A stretch of 27,038 nt of DNA. Origin: Collinsella aerofaciens. GTDB lineage: Bacteria > Actinomycetota > Coriobacteriia > Coriobacteriales > Coriobacteriaceae. The translations under genes and the position numbers were made by a program. The notes under the pieces are model-generated. The model ran no database searches, was not told where the DNA came from, and saw only the letters and a program-made list of their open reading frames with translations. Shown in pieces: positions 7,103 to 15,300 of the stretch. Location of the stretch: NCBI RefSeq assembly GCF_963360655.1, contig NZ_OY725718.1, positions 1-27,038 on the forward strand, in the 5' to 3' direction. Numbering within the stretch: the stretch's first letter is position 1; each line of letters starts with the position of its first letter.

Positions 7103-7147
7103 CGAAACGCCCGCGCGAGCCGTTTCGACTTTTGCGCGGGCGTTTCG
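7103..7147. repeat. 14-bp perfect inverted repeat
   Basis: CGAAACGCCCGCGC (7103-7116) and GCGCGGGCGTTTCG (7134-7147) enclose 17 nt. No T-run follows. It closes the hairpin train. Confidence 0.65.
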
Positions 7148-7527
7148 AATCAAATGAAAATCAATACGATGAGTTTTTGAGTTTCACGCTTCATAACAGA
7201 TTTAAAAACTACGGCGTCGATTCCAACTGCCATCAATCAACCGATGCAGTCGCAGTCAACTTACCGACCCAGGTCCAAGGGCGGAGCCCTGGCAAGAGCC
7301 AACGGCTGCGAACTTGTGGCTACATTTACGATGGAGGTACAAGTTCGCGTCTCTTGCGAGATTTTTCATCTCACAGCACATTTCACGGCAAACCATCGCC
7401 GCGCTTAGATCGCCTCGGTGTCCGGTGGCTGTCCGGTAGCGAACCTTTTACCGAGACGCACCGGAGACATTGCGTAACTGTGTCATGCCGCAACAATGTA
7501 AAAGTGTGACTGCCGAACTGTGTAATA

Positions 7528-7563
7528 ACGCAATAACGTAACAACGTTATTGCGTCACTTTTT
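7528..7563 (+). terminator. Terminator-like hairpin
   Basis: ACGCAATAACGT (7528-7539), loop AACA and ACGTTATTGCGT (7544-7555) form a perfect 12-bp stem, followed by CAC and five T (7559-7563). No upstream gene on this strand explains it. Confidence 0.55.
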
Positions 7564-7603
7564 AACGCCGCCAAGGGCGCCGGGTTTTTAGGGCAGAGCC
7601 CTA

Positions 7604-7634
7604 GTGCGCCGCCGGGCTTTGTACGGCGGCGCAC
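7604..7634. repeat. 11-bp GC-rich inverted repeat
   Basis: GTGCGCCGCCG (7604-7614) and CGGCGGCGCAC (7624-7634) surround a 9-nt loop. No T-run follows, so its function is unknown. Confidence 0.55.
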
Positions 7635-7792
7635 GACACTTGCGGAAAATTTTCAGGCGCGATTAGTTCAATGTTCAATTGTTCTGCTATTCCACAGAAC
7701 TATGTAATAACGACATTACGTAAATACGGCATTGCTGAAAAAGTGAATACCGTTGACACTCCCCGTAGTTGAAACCAGGGGTTTTACGACGG

Positions 7793-7820
7793 TTTTGATA
7801 ATCTATGTGGCCAATATAAT
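7793..7820 (+). promoter_or_regulatory. Candidate promoter of the ABC/secreted-protein operon
   Basis: TTTTGA (7793-7798) and a consensus TATAAT (7815-7820) are separated by 16 bp, about 118 bp upstream of the ABC start codon. Confidence 0.45.
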
Positions 7821-7938
7821 GCCGTTGAACCCGCATATCGATACCGTTCAGCCATTCGCCTCGCCCCCGTCGCACGCATCTTCATTCGGTCTGTCATTAT
7901 TAATCTAACGATGTTTTGAGAAATGTAGGTGCTTCTGA

Positions 7939-9753
7939 ATGTACTGTCGACTTCTTCTCAAACTAATCCTAAGAGACAGGGCCGTATGGATTTGTACGCT
8001 CGTTCTCGCTGCAGCCTTTTCCGTCCCCATTGCGTTCAATTCACCCATCTACGGACCCTTCTTTATGAAGCAGGGCATGCAGGGCTTTGTCGACGCATTC
8101 AATACGCGCGCGCCCCAGGCCAGCGGCACAGACCTATCTCCAGAGCAGCAAAATGACGCGGAGCTTGCAAGATACGCGAACGCCGCCCTTGCCGCTCAAA
8201 CCGACGCCGCCTTTCTCGATTCTGCCGAGAGCTACTACGCGCTCATGGGCGAAGGCTTCCAATCCGGGTCCATCGTGGGAGACCGAGAGACCAATGACGC
8301 GGCGCTCGCATATTGCCGTGCCCTGAGCAGCTCCGGCATCACGGATATCCCGGCCTCCGCAAGCGACCTGCCATTCCTTTCCTTCCTGCCTTACGCCGTT
8401 GCCACGGCGCCGTCTTTCCTTCCCTTCATCCCCTTCCTTCTCTCGTCGATACTCGTGCTCGGCGCCACAAGGCCTGCGACCCTGGCGGCAAAGGCGCCCG
8501 TGCCCAAATTCCGGCGCCTTATTCAGATCGTGTTTTCGATAATCGCCGCGGGGACCGCGATGCTCCTCGCCGGCCTCGCACCCGGGGGCATTTACGCCTT
8601 GGCCCTAAACGGCTTCGGGCAAATTGGGTACCCGATCGCCTTCTTCCATGACGGCGCGCTTACCACCACGACCGCGGGAAACGTCTTCACGACCCTGCTT
8701 CTCGCGCTGCTTGCGGGCGGAACCTTGATATCCGTTTGCTCCGTCGTCCTATCGACCGCAACGAGGCGCGTCTTCGCGGGCCCCCTTGCCTCCGCGCTGC
8801 TTGTCGCGGCCCCGGCATTCCCGTTATTGTCCGATTCGGCGCTGGAGCATAATGCCGTGCTCGGGCTCCTGCCGCTGGCCGTGTTCTCGCCTATCGAGGC
8901 AACGGGCTACGTGGGATGCTTCCCGACGGAATTCATTGGCTCCGGTTCAGGCAGCGCATCGATGCTTGCCGTGGCACTGATATACGTCGCGGTCCTTTTT
9001 GCGGTCGGCGCCGTTGCGGCACGTTCCCCCAAACAGCCTGGACCCGCGAAAAAGCACCATGGGCTCGAGCTTCTGGACGCGAGCGTGGGATACGGAAGCA
9101 CGACGATACTTTCAATCGGGTCGCTTTTCCTGAGCCCGGGAACGGCGGCGGGCCTCGTTGCTCCCAACGGCTCGGGGAAAACCACCCTTCTTGAAGCGCT
9201 GTCGGGCCAATTTCCCACCCGCATCCGCTCGGGAAGCCTGGCGGCAGACGGAATCTGCCAACGTCGATCAGCCGAATTCGCAGAACTCGTCTATCTGAGC
9301 TCTTCGGGCGGCGCGGATCTCTACCCCACGCTATCGGCCCTCGAGCACCTCTCTTTCGTTAGGGAGGCGTGGAAATCGGCCGCCGACATCGACTCGCTCT
9401 GCAACTCCCTCGGAATCTCCCCATATCTCGACAAGCCGGCCCGTAAACTCTCGACAGGAATGAAGCAGCAGGTAAAGCTTGCCATGGCGATAGCGACCGA
9501 TTGCCCGTACCTCATCCTCGATGAACCGCTGAACGGCCTCGATCCGGGAAAACGAAAAACCTCCTGCGACGCGATGCGCAGCGAAGTGACACGGGGCCGC
9601 AGCGTGCTCATCTCAAGCCATCTGCTCGACGACCTGGCAGACCTCACCGACTCGTTCTACTTCATCGAGGCCGGCACGCTCGTGGAAAAGATCGAGTCGT
9701 CCTCGCAAACACTCAAGCAGGAATACCTCGATACATACGAAGGAGGTGAATGA
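7939..9753 (+). CDS. ABC-2-like permease fused to ABC ATPase
   Basis: The protein has 604 residues. The N-terminal part has a first membrane segment at about 15-35, a roughly 110-residue extracytoplasmic domain, then five or more hydrophobic segments up to about 360, as in ABC-2-type exporters. The C-terminal part is a full nucleotide-binding domain: Walker A PNGSGKTT (near 409-416), signature LSTGMKQQ (near 505-512), Walker B YLILDEP (near 523-529) and the switch His in ISSHLLDD. Permease and ATPase are usually separate in this class, so the permease-first fusion is notable. The start at 7939 follows AGGTG. The stop at 9751-9753 overlaps the ribosome binding region of the secreted-protein gene, so the two form an operon. 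It may export, or give self-protection against, that product. Confidence 0.88.
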   Translation: MYCRLLLKLILRDRAVWICTLVLAAAFSVPIAFNSPIYGPFFMKQGMQGFVDAFNTRAPQASGTDLSPEQQNDAELARYANAALAAQTDAAFLDSAESYYALMGEGFQSGSIVGDRETNDAALAYCRALSSSGITDIPASASDLPFLSFLPYAVATAPSFLPFIPFLLSSILVLGATRPATLAAKAPVPKFRRLIQIVFSIIAAGTAMLLAGLAPGGIYALALNGFGQIGYPIAFFHDGALTTTTAGNVFTTLLLALLAGGTLISVCSVVLSTATRRVFAGPLASALLVAAPAFPLLSDSALEHNAVLGLLPLAVFSPIEATGYVGCFPTEFIGSGSGSASMLAVALIYVAVLFAVGAVAARSPKQPGPAKKHHGLELLDASVGYGSTTILSIGSLFLSPGTAAGLVAPNGSGKTTLLEALSGQFPTRIRSGSLAADGICQRRSAEFAELVYLSSSGGADLYPTLSALEHLSFVREAWKSAADIDSLCNSLGISPYLDKPARKLSTGMKQQVKLAMAIATDCPYLILDEPLNGLDPGKRKTSCDAMRSEVTRGRSVLISSHLLDDLADLTDSFYFIEAGTLVEKIESSSQTLKQEYLDTYEGGE

Positions 9754-9754
9754 C

Positions 9755-10099
9755 ATGAAACTATTTGAACAGCTGAAGCCCAATGCGTCGCGCATGGCTG
9801 TCTACGCCATCCTTGTGGCAACGGCTTTATGCGGAATCGCGGCACCCGTCTATGCGCTCAACGGAAAGAAAGGCGATGTCGAGCCTGCGTACATGAGCTC
9901 GACGGTTAAGGACCGGTACAAAGCCTTCTCTGGAGACGCGTTTTACGTAGCAGAGTACGACACGACCTACCGTGAGCTTCGCTACAACAAGAGATACGAA
10001 TATCTAGGCGCAAATGCAATCAGCTATACATCGGGTTGGTACGGCTCCCACTATGGACACATAACCCAGTTCAAGTGTAACTACCGTGTGTACAACTAA
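9755..10099 (+). CDS. Small secreted protein, C-N-Y-[RQ] family member 1 (possible bacteriocin)
   Basis: The protein has 114 residues. ATG 9755 is chosen because AGGAGG (9741-9746), inside the end of the ABC gene, sits 8 nt before it. An N-terminal Sec signal ends near PVYA (residue 34), leaving a mature chain of about 80 residues rich in Tyr, ending QFKCNYRVYN. The segment YRELRYNKRYEY aligns with YKRLTFKNSYSR and YKSLSFPNSYST of the proteins at 21829 and 22248, and all three end in C-N-Y-[RQ]. The layout (Sec leader, small Tyr-rich chain, ABC partner) recalls lactococcin-972-like bacteriocins, but sequence homology to that family is not evident to me. Confidence 0.8.
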   Translation: MKLFEQLKPNASRMAVYAILVATALCGIAAPVYALNGKKGDVEPAYMSSTVKDRYKAFSGDAFYVAEYDTTYRELRYNKRYEYLGANAISYTSGWYGSHYGHITQFKCNYRVYN

Positions 10100-10117
10100 A
10101 GCAACCGGCTGGGACGA

Positions 10118-10148
10118 GGGGCGACGCAAAAGCGTCGCCCCCGTTTTT
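10118..10148 (+). terminator. Rho-independent terminator after the secreted-protein gene
   Basis: GGGGCGACGC (10118-10127), loop AAAA and GCGTCGCCCC (10132-10141) form a perfect 10-bp stem, followed by CG and five T (10144-10148). Confidence 0.92.
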
Positions 10149-10163
10149 AACCATGCCAGCTGA

Positions 10164-10418
10164 ACCTGGTTCAGGCTTCAATGCAAGAAGAAGCAGGCAG
10201 AGGTCCAGATTTCGGACAAGAAGAGGGCGCTCGCGCGCGAGGTGCGCAAGGCACGCAACCACGCGCTCATGGTCGCCGGCGGGCTCATCGTGAACCACGC
10301 GCCGTGCGGCAACTGGAAACGCATCGACTGGGACAGGCTTGCGGCGTGAATCGACCGCCACGGATACAAGATCACCGGCTCCACGCAGCACGGAATCTGG
10401 ACCCGTAACCTTTCGTAG
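10164..10418 (+). pseudogene. Remnant of a small TraD/MobC-like relaxosome gene
   Basis: One frame encodes KKRALAREVRKARNHALMVA, then GGLIVNHAPCGNWKRIDWDR and LAA, and then a TGA at 10347. The same frame continues sensibly as IDRHGYKITGSTQHGIW to TAG 10416. No start codon with a ribosome binding site precedes it. The RKAR-x-H-x-L pattern recalls the small TraD/DUF3847-type mobilization proteins. The missing start and internal stop indicate decay. Family assignment is tentative. Confidence 0.5.
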
Positions 10419-10439
10419 CCCAGATCAAAATACCGGTTG

Positions 10440-10486
10440 TTTCCAGAAATCCTCTAGGAGGCGTCTAGATAGAGGATTTCTGGAAA
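10440..10486. repeat. 17-bp perfect inverted repeat downstream of DUF4143 ATPase 2
   Basis: TTTCCAGAAATCCTCTA (10440-10456) and TAGAGGATTTCTGGAAA (10470-10486) surround a 13-nt loop that contains CTAGGAGGCGTCTAG. It starts 17 bp beyond the ATPase stop. No T-run is present. It shares the CTCTAG and TTTCnAGAAA words with the dyads at 3362 and 25324. Confidence 0.6.
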
Positions 10487-10502
10487 TGCAAATAACAATA
10501 AT

Positions 10503-11768
10503 TTAGATTCCGAGCGTATCGACCGGAGCAACAACGATGCCTTCGCTAGTTACGTGAGCCGGCATACCAAACCCGATGACGATGAGTTTCGCCGCAGGCG
10601 GCCTCTCCCCGCGATCGACCAGCTTTCGCTCAAGTCGAAGCAGATTTTCCACTGCCTCTGGGACTTGGGGGCTCCCGAGCTTAACCTCAACGGCAACCCA
10701 CGAGCCGTCACGACGATGGACAATCGCGTCGACCTCTAGGTCGTCAGCGTCGTGGTAGTGAGATACGGTCGCATCGCTGGCCGCCGCGTAAACCTTGAGA
10801 TCGTGCAGCACAAGGGATTCGAAGAGCAAGCCAAGGGTCTTCGGATCGGATGACAACGACTCCGGATCCGCACCGATGAGGGCGACGGCGAGCGATGAGT
10901 CCGCAAGGTGCCGCTTCGCGCCCTGCCGCAACTTCACCGGCGACCTGAGAGCCGGATGCCACGCGGGGACATCGTCGACGATATTGATACGGCGCAGCGC
11001 GTCCATGTAGCCGGTAATCGTATTCTTTGAGACGTCAACACCCAAATCCCTTTCGATGGACCTCATGCCGGCAAGAGTTGATTCATTGCGTGCAAGCGAC
11101 GAGAGCAAGGCCCTTACCTTAACCGGGTCACGTTTCACTCCATCCGCCCTCGAAACGTCAGACTCGCAAACACCGTCAATATAGGCGGCGGCTATCCGCA
11201 TTGCGTCGGCAGTTGTCTTACCGACCGCTTGGGGCCAACCGCCGCGGCAGAGCAAATCCGCGATACCGGCGATACCGGCGATGGATCCGAGTGACGCCGC
11301 AACGGAATCGCCATCGAGCAGCGCACCAAGCGAGACCGCTCCCGACGAAATACCGAGCTCGAAAAGCGTCATGGTATCCATCCGCAAACGGGCGATTCGA
11401 CCCACACCGCTGTGCATCGGCTGGTTCTCGGCTCGCGGCGTCGCAGATCCGGTGAGAATGAACTGTCCTGGCTCCCCTCCCCTGACATCGCATTCGAATC
11501 GCACGGCATCCCATAGCTTCGGTTCTTCCTGCCATTCGTCGACAAGCCTCGGGGTCGGTCCGACAATTGCTTGGGCCGGATCGAGACGAGCGAGTTGGAG
11601 GGCCGCAAAACCGCCAGATGGGTCGGAGAGAGATAACGATGACTCGGCAAATCTCTGAGCTGTCGTTGTCTTTCCACACCATTTCGGCCCCTGAATGAGC
11701 ACTGCACCAAAAATGCCAAGGTCGCGCTCGACCAAGCAGTCAACACAACGTCCTATATACCTATCCAT
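10503..11768 (-). CDS. AAA-family ATPase with C-terminal DUF4143 / PD-(D/E)XK-like domain (second copy)
   Basis: The protein has 421 residues, starting MDRYIGRCVDCLVERDLGIF. ATG 11768 is chosen because TTGGAGGG lies 7 nt upstream; the in-frame TTG at 11783 is part of that binding site. Walker A is GPKWCGKTT (27-35). A Walker B-like RLVDEWQEEP follows, with ILTGSATP as sensor. Near the C-terminus DLEVDAIVHRRDGS and VAVEVKLGSP form the PD-(D/E)XK-like core. It is only distantly similar to the copy at 923-2116, so these are two independent acquisitions rather than a recent duplication. It is flanked by a 17-bp dyad downstream and by four 23-bp direct repeats upstream. The cellular role of the family is unknown. 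Confidence 0.9.
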   Translation of the reverse strand: MDRYIGRCVDCLVERDLGIFGAVLIQGPKWCGKTTTAQRFAESSLSLSDPSGGFAALQLARLDPAQAIVGPTPRLVDEWQEEPKLWDAVRFECDVRGGEPGQFILTGSATPRAENQPMHSGVGRIARLRMDTMTLFELGISSGAVSLGALLDGDSVAASLGSIAGIAGIADLLCRGGWPQAVGKTTADAMRIAAAYIDGVCESDVSRADGVKRDPVKVRALLSSLARNESTLAGMRSIERDLGVDVSKNTITGYMDALRRINIVDDVPAWHPALRSPVKLRQGAKRHLADSSLAVALIGADPESLSSDPKTLGLLFESLVLHDLKVYAAASDATVSHYHDADDLEVDAIVHRRDGSWVAVEVKLGSPQVPEAVENLLRLERKLVDRGERPPAAKLIVIGFGMPAHVTSEGIVVAPVDTLGI

Positions 11769-11818
11769 CGGCTTTCCCTCCAATCATTCATTTGAAATTA
11801 TAGCGTCTATCTGCGTCG

Positions 11819-11904
11819 TTGGGACAAATAACGATTACTTATTGGGACGATTGACGGTAATTTATTGGGACGATTGACGATGGTTCGTTGGGACGATTTC
11901 CATT
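11819..11904. repeat. Four tandem direct repeats, 23-bp period
   Basis: TTGGGAC starts at 11819, 11842, 11865 and 11888, exactly 23 bp apart; the two central units share TTGGGACGATTGACG. The array ends about 50 bp upstream of the DUF4143 ATPase start codon. The 23-bp period (about two helical turns) fits stacked protein-binding sites. Ends of IS21-family elements also carry such repeats, so a solo IS end is an alternative. Confidence 0.6.
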
Positions 11905-11956
11905 TTCTTAAGGCACTAATCAACGAGACCCACTGTGAACTATGAGACGGATAAAT

Positions 11957-12193
11957 TTAGCTGACGCCTCTCATGAGTTCAGCAATGCTGATTTGAAATC
12001 CGTCGGCAATCTTCTTGAGATTTGAGAGGCTAACATTACGCCGCCCGACTTCAATGCTCGCGTAGTAGGAACGATCCATTTCAATCAAATTGGCAAACTG
12101 CTCCTGGCTGCACCCGAGTCCAGCGCGGAGCTCTTTACATCTCAAGCCGAATGATTTCTGAAGCGTCTTCGTATCCATGACAAAAAGAGTCAT
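11957..12193 (-). CDS. XRE-family helix-turn-helix regulator
   Basis: The protein has 78 residues. The Cro/CI-type fold is clear: KSFGLRCKELRAGLGCSQEQ, then FANLIEMDRSYYASIEVGRR and VSLSNLKKIADGF. The start is taken at ATG 12193; no ribosome binding site precedes it, so the mRNA may be leaderless. An internal ATG at 12178 is the alternative. A perfect 12-bp dyad (12194-12234) touches the start codon, as expected for an autorepressor. The gene is divergent from the large adhesin gene at 12318, which it may also control. It stands alone, without a partner toxin or kinase. Confidence 0.85.
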   Translation of the reverse strand: MTLFVMDTKTLQKSFGLRCKELRAGLGCSQEQFANLIEMDRSYYASIEVGRRNVSLSNLKKIADGFQISIAELMRGVS

Positions 12194-12234
12194 GGATTGT
12201 TGTATTTATGCCAACGGACTATATACAACAATCC
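12194..12234. promoter_or_regulatory. 12-bp perfect dyad between regulator and adhesin genes (operator)
   Basis: GGATTGTTGTAT (12194-12205) and ATACAACAATCC (12223-12234) surround 17 nt. The site abuts the regulator start codon and lies about 85 bp before the adhesin start codon. It is ideally placed for the dimeric XRE regulator to control both promoters. Confidence 0.7.
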
Positions 12235-12317
12235 CAGTTGAGGCGCATAATTATCTCTATTGGAAAGCACTCTGATGCCCAGTCGGATAGGGCACGGAAA
12301 AGGAATGGAACAGCACA

Positions 12318-15300
12318 ATGACTCAGGGAAAGCATTTCGCTGCCGGTGGCGATCACTTCGCCGCACTGCCAAGCAAAAAGATTCACACTCCGAAGGGGAT
12401 CGCGCGTCTGACCGTCACCGCGGCGACCATGGCCGCCATGACCGGATCGAGCCTCATCTCACCGTTCACGGCATTCGCCCAGACCGGTGACGGGGGCACG
12501 CAGCACCCCGCCGTGATGTCGCCGATCGCCGCCCACGCCGGTGCGGCATCCGGTACCGGCGCGAAATCCGCCGCACAGACCATCGCGGACCTGCAGAAGG
12601 CAGTCGACGAGGCGAAGGCGAAGGAGGACGCCGCCAAGGCATCCTACGAGGAGGCCGCCGGCCCCTACAACGAGGCGGCTTCCGCCCGCGACCAGGCCAA
12701 GGCATCCTACGATTCGGCAGTCAGCGCCGGTACGGCAGCCGACCGTGCGGCGATGGACGAGTACGCCCGTCAGGTCGCGGAGGGCAAGGACGCCGCCGAT
12801 GCCGCCGGCAAGGACCTCGAGCAGGCGAAGGCGGGTCTCGCAGACGCCAAGGCGGATGCATCCGAGAAGGACGAAGCGTACCAGTCCGCCCTCAAGGCGG
12901 CCCAGGATGCCAAGGATGCCCTCGATAAAGCCAAGGCAGATGCCGTAAGCGCCACCCCGGAGGCAATCAGTGCCGCCGAGCAGGCGGTACGCGACGCCAC
13001 GGATGCCGTGAGCAGGGCACAGGCCGATCTCGACAACGCCAACGCGACGCTTGCCGATGCCCAGTCCAAGCTGGTTGCGGCCCAGTCTGCAAAGGATTCC
13101 GCCGATGCCGTCCTCGCCGCAGCCCAGCAGAACAAGGACGCGGCGGATGCGAAGGCCGCAGCCGCCAGCGCCGCCTACGAGAAGGCGAAAGCAGACCTCG
13201 CCGCAGCGGAGGAAGGCGCCAGCGGTCCGGAGTACGATGCGGCAAAACAGAAGGTCGCGGACGCAGAGGCAACCCTCGCTGCCGCACAAGCGGCACAGTC
13301 CCAGTGCGAGTCCGCGCTCGAGCAGGCGCAGTCCGCTGCAGCAACGGCACAGACCGAACTGAATGATGCCCAGGCATCCCTCTCTGCGAAGCAGCAGGCC
13401 GCGGTCGATGCCGCGTCCGGCGTGAACGACGCCCAGTCCGCACTCGATGCCGCGAACTCCGACCTCGATGCGGCCAAGCAGGCGAACGCCGATGCCATCG
13501 CCAAGCTGGATGCCGCGAAGCAGGCTGTCAAGGACGCAGAGTCCGCCAAGGCAGCCGCCGACGTAGAGCTCGCGAACGCCAAGACCGCAAAGGATACCGC
13601 TGACGCGGCCGTGACCGCCGCCCAGCAGAAGGTCGACGAAGCACAGGCGAAACTCGACTCCGCCGACGCACAACTCAAGCAGGGAGCCATCGGCTTCTTC
13701 AAGGCCATGGGTGCCGATTCAGCCATCGAGATCATCCAGAACTGTACACACAAGGACTACACCGAGGTCGGAAACAGCCTCGATGCGACCAGTCTCGACA
13801 ACATGCTCGCGGCAATCCCGTACATGAAGTCCATCAACGAGTATCGCAAGTCCGTCGGTCTCTCCGAACTCCAGGTCACCTATAAGCTCATTGCAGCGGC
13901 GATAGCCAACGCAAACTATTCCGATGTCAAGTTTGGACATTCCATGCAGTTCGATACGACCGAAAACCTCGCATGGAATTATGGAACCGATCCGAAACCG
14001 CAGTGGGTTGACCAAGAAAAGGCTTTCTTCGATCAGGCGGTTCAGGAGCTCTATGGCGTCACCGGTCTAACCGGTAAGGATGCCGTAGATTTCTACAAGA
14101 CGCATAGCGGGATTGAATCCTATGTCAACCAGCACTTCAAGGTTGCCGGATATCCCGCAACCGTCGGTCACTACCTGCATGTCATCAGCCCCGAAATCGG
14201 CTATATGGGCATGGCAGTCTGCAGCAAGGGAACCTTGAACGGCTGGCAGACCGACAGCCTCGATACCGCAAACCTTGGTTGGGCAGGTTCAGGCTGGAAC
14301 ATGAATCCCATCTCCGTCGACGAGTACGAGCAAAAGCTGACCTCCTATATCAACGGCCTCAAGAACGCCAAGAGCGCACTCGACGCAGCCAAGGCCGACC
14401 TCGCATCCAAGCAGCAGGCAGCCGCCGGCGCCGCCGCAACCGTCCAGCAGAAGCAGGACGCAGCGGATTCCGCGCAGGACGATGTCGATGCCGCGAAGCA
14501 AGGTGTCGACGAGGCGCAGGAGACCGTAAACGCGACAGGGCTCAATATCGCCGCCAAGCAGCAGGGCGTCACGGATGCCCAGACCGAGCTTGATGCGGCG
14601 AAATCGGACCTCGATGCCGCCAACGTAGCCGTCGATACGGCAAAGTCGACCGTCCAGCAGAAGCAGGTCGCCTTTAATGCCGCCAACGCAGCCGTAACGA
14701 CCGCACAGTCCAAGCTGGACTCCGCCAAGGCGGACACCGCATCCAAGCAGCAGGGCGTGGACGATGCGAACGCCGACCTCGCGAAGTTCTTCCAGGACGT
14801 CGCCGACGCCAAGAAGGTACTCGATACCGCAAAGAGCGTCCACGACGCGGCGGCAGCCGAGCAGGCCGAGAAGTCGACCGTCCTCGCCGACGCCAAGCAA
14901 AAGGCGGATACCACCGCAAGCGCCCTCGCGGATGCCCAGCGTGCCGTCGATGCCGCAAAGGCCGACACCGGCGTTGCCGCCGACAAGCTTACCGGCTCCC
15001 AGACTGATCTCGAGGACGCACAGTCGAACCTCGACATTCTCACCGGCCTTGCCGCGAAGCTCGCAGAGGCACAGCAGCGCGAGCAGGATGCAGTAAAGGC
15101 CGTCAATGACACCAAGGCCGCCCTCGATGCCGCGAAGGCGGATACCGCCGCGGCCGAGTCCCTGGTCTCCGCCGCCGAGCAGGCGAAGGCGCAGGCAGAC
15201 GCCAAGCTGGCGAAGCTGAACTCCATCGACGCCGACGCGGCGATCGCTTCCGGCCATGACGCGAACGCGGATGCAGCCCTCAACGCGCTTTTCGCCGCCG

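Larger units (their letters stand above)
6406..7147. other. Hairpin-rich noncoding region, probable oriT / ssDNA initiation region
   Basis: Upstream of mobC lies a gene-free stretch with many close-set stems: 6429-6448, 6479-6498 (GGAACG/CGTTCC), 6506-6527 (AAGAATCG/CGATTCTT), 6533-6548 (CGAAGTT/AACTTCG), 6556-6579 (CTTATCGCC/GGCGATAAG), 6646-6666, 6688-6707, 6710-6723, 6818-6841 (GTTTGCG/CGCAAAC), 6894-6959, 6966-6996 (CGAATCGC/GCGATTCG), 7005-7020, 7029-7043, 7059-7081 and 7103-7147. The place next to mobC and the density of hairpins fit oriT plus lagging-strand initiation sites used after single-strand transfer. The best single oriT candidate is the 9-bp dyad at 6556-6579 with its T/G-rich flank. 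No nick site can be assigned. Confidence 0.55.
7148..7792. other. Gene-free interval between oriT region and ABC gene
   Basis: No supported gene is seen. The stretch from about 7460 to 7530 repeats words like AACTGTGT and AATGTAAAAGTGTGA. A terminator-like stem lies at 7528-7563 and a strong 11-bp GC dyad at 7604-7634. The stretch 7640-7790 is AT-rich with no clear structure. Confidence 0.45.

Noticed and set aside
7072-7509. 145-residue plus-strand frame in the hairpin region
   Set aside because: No ribosome binding site, starts within a hairpin arm, and the translation has no protein-like pattern.
12459-13673. 404-residue open frame on the minus strand inside the adhesin
   Set aside because: It is an antisense frame produced by the Ala/Asp/Lys-biased codons of the adhesin; low-complexity Gly/Leu/Arg content and no ribosome binding site.
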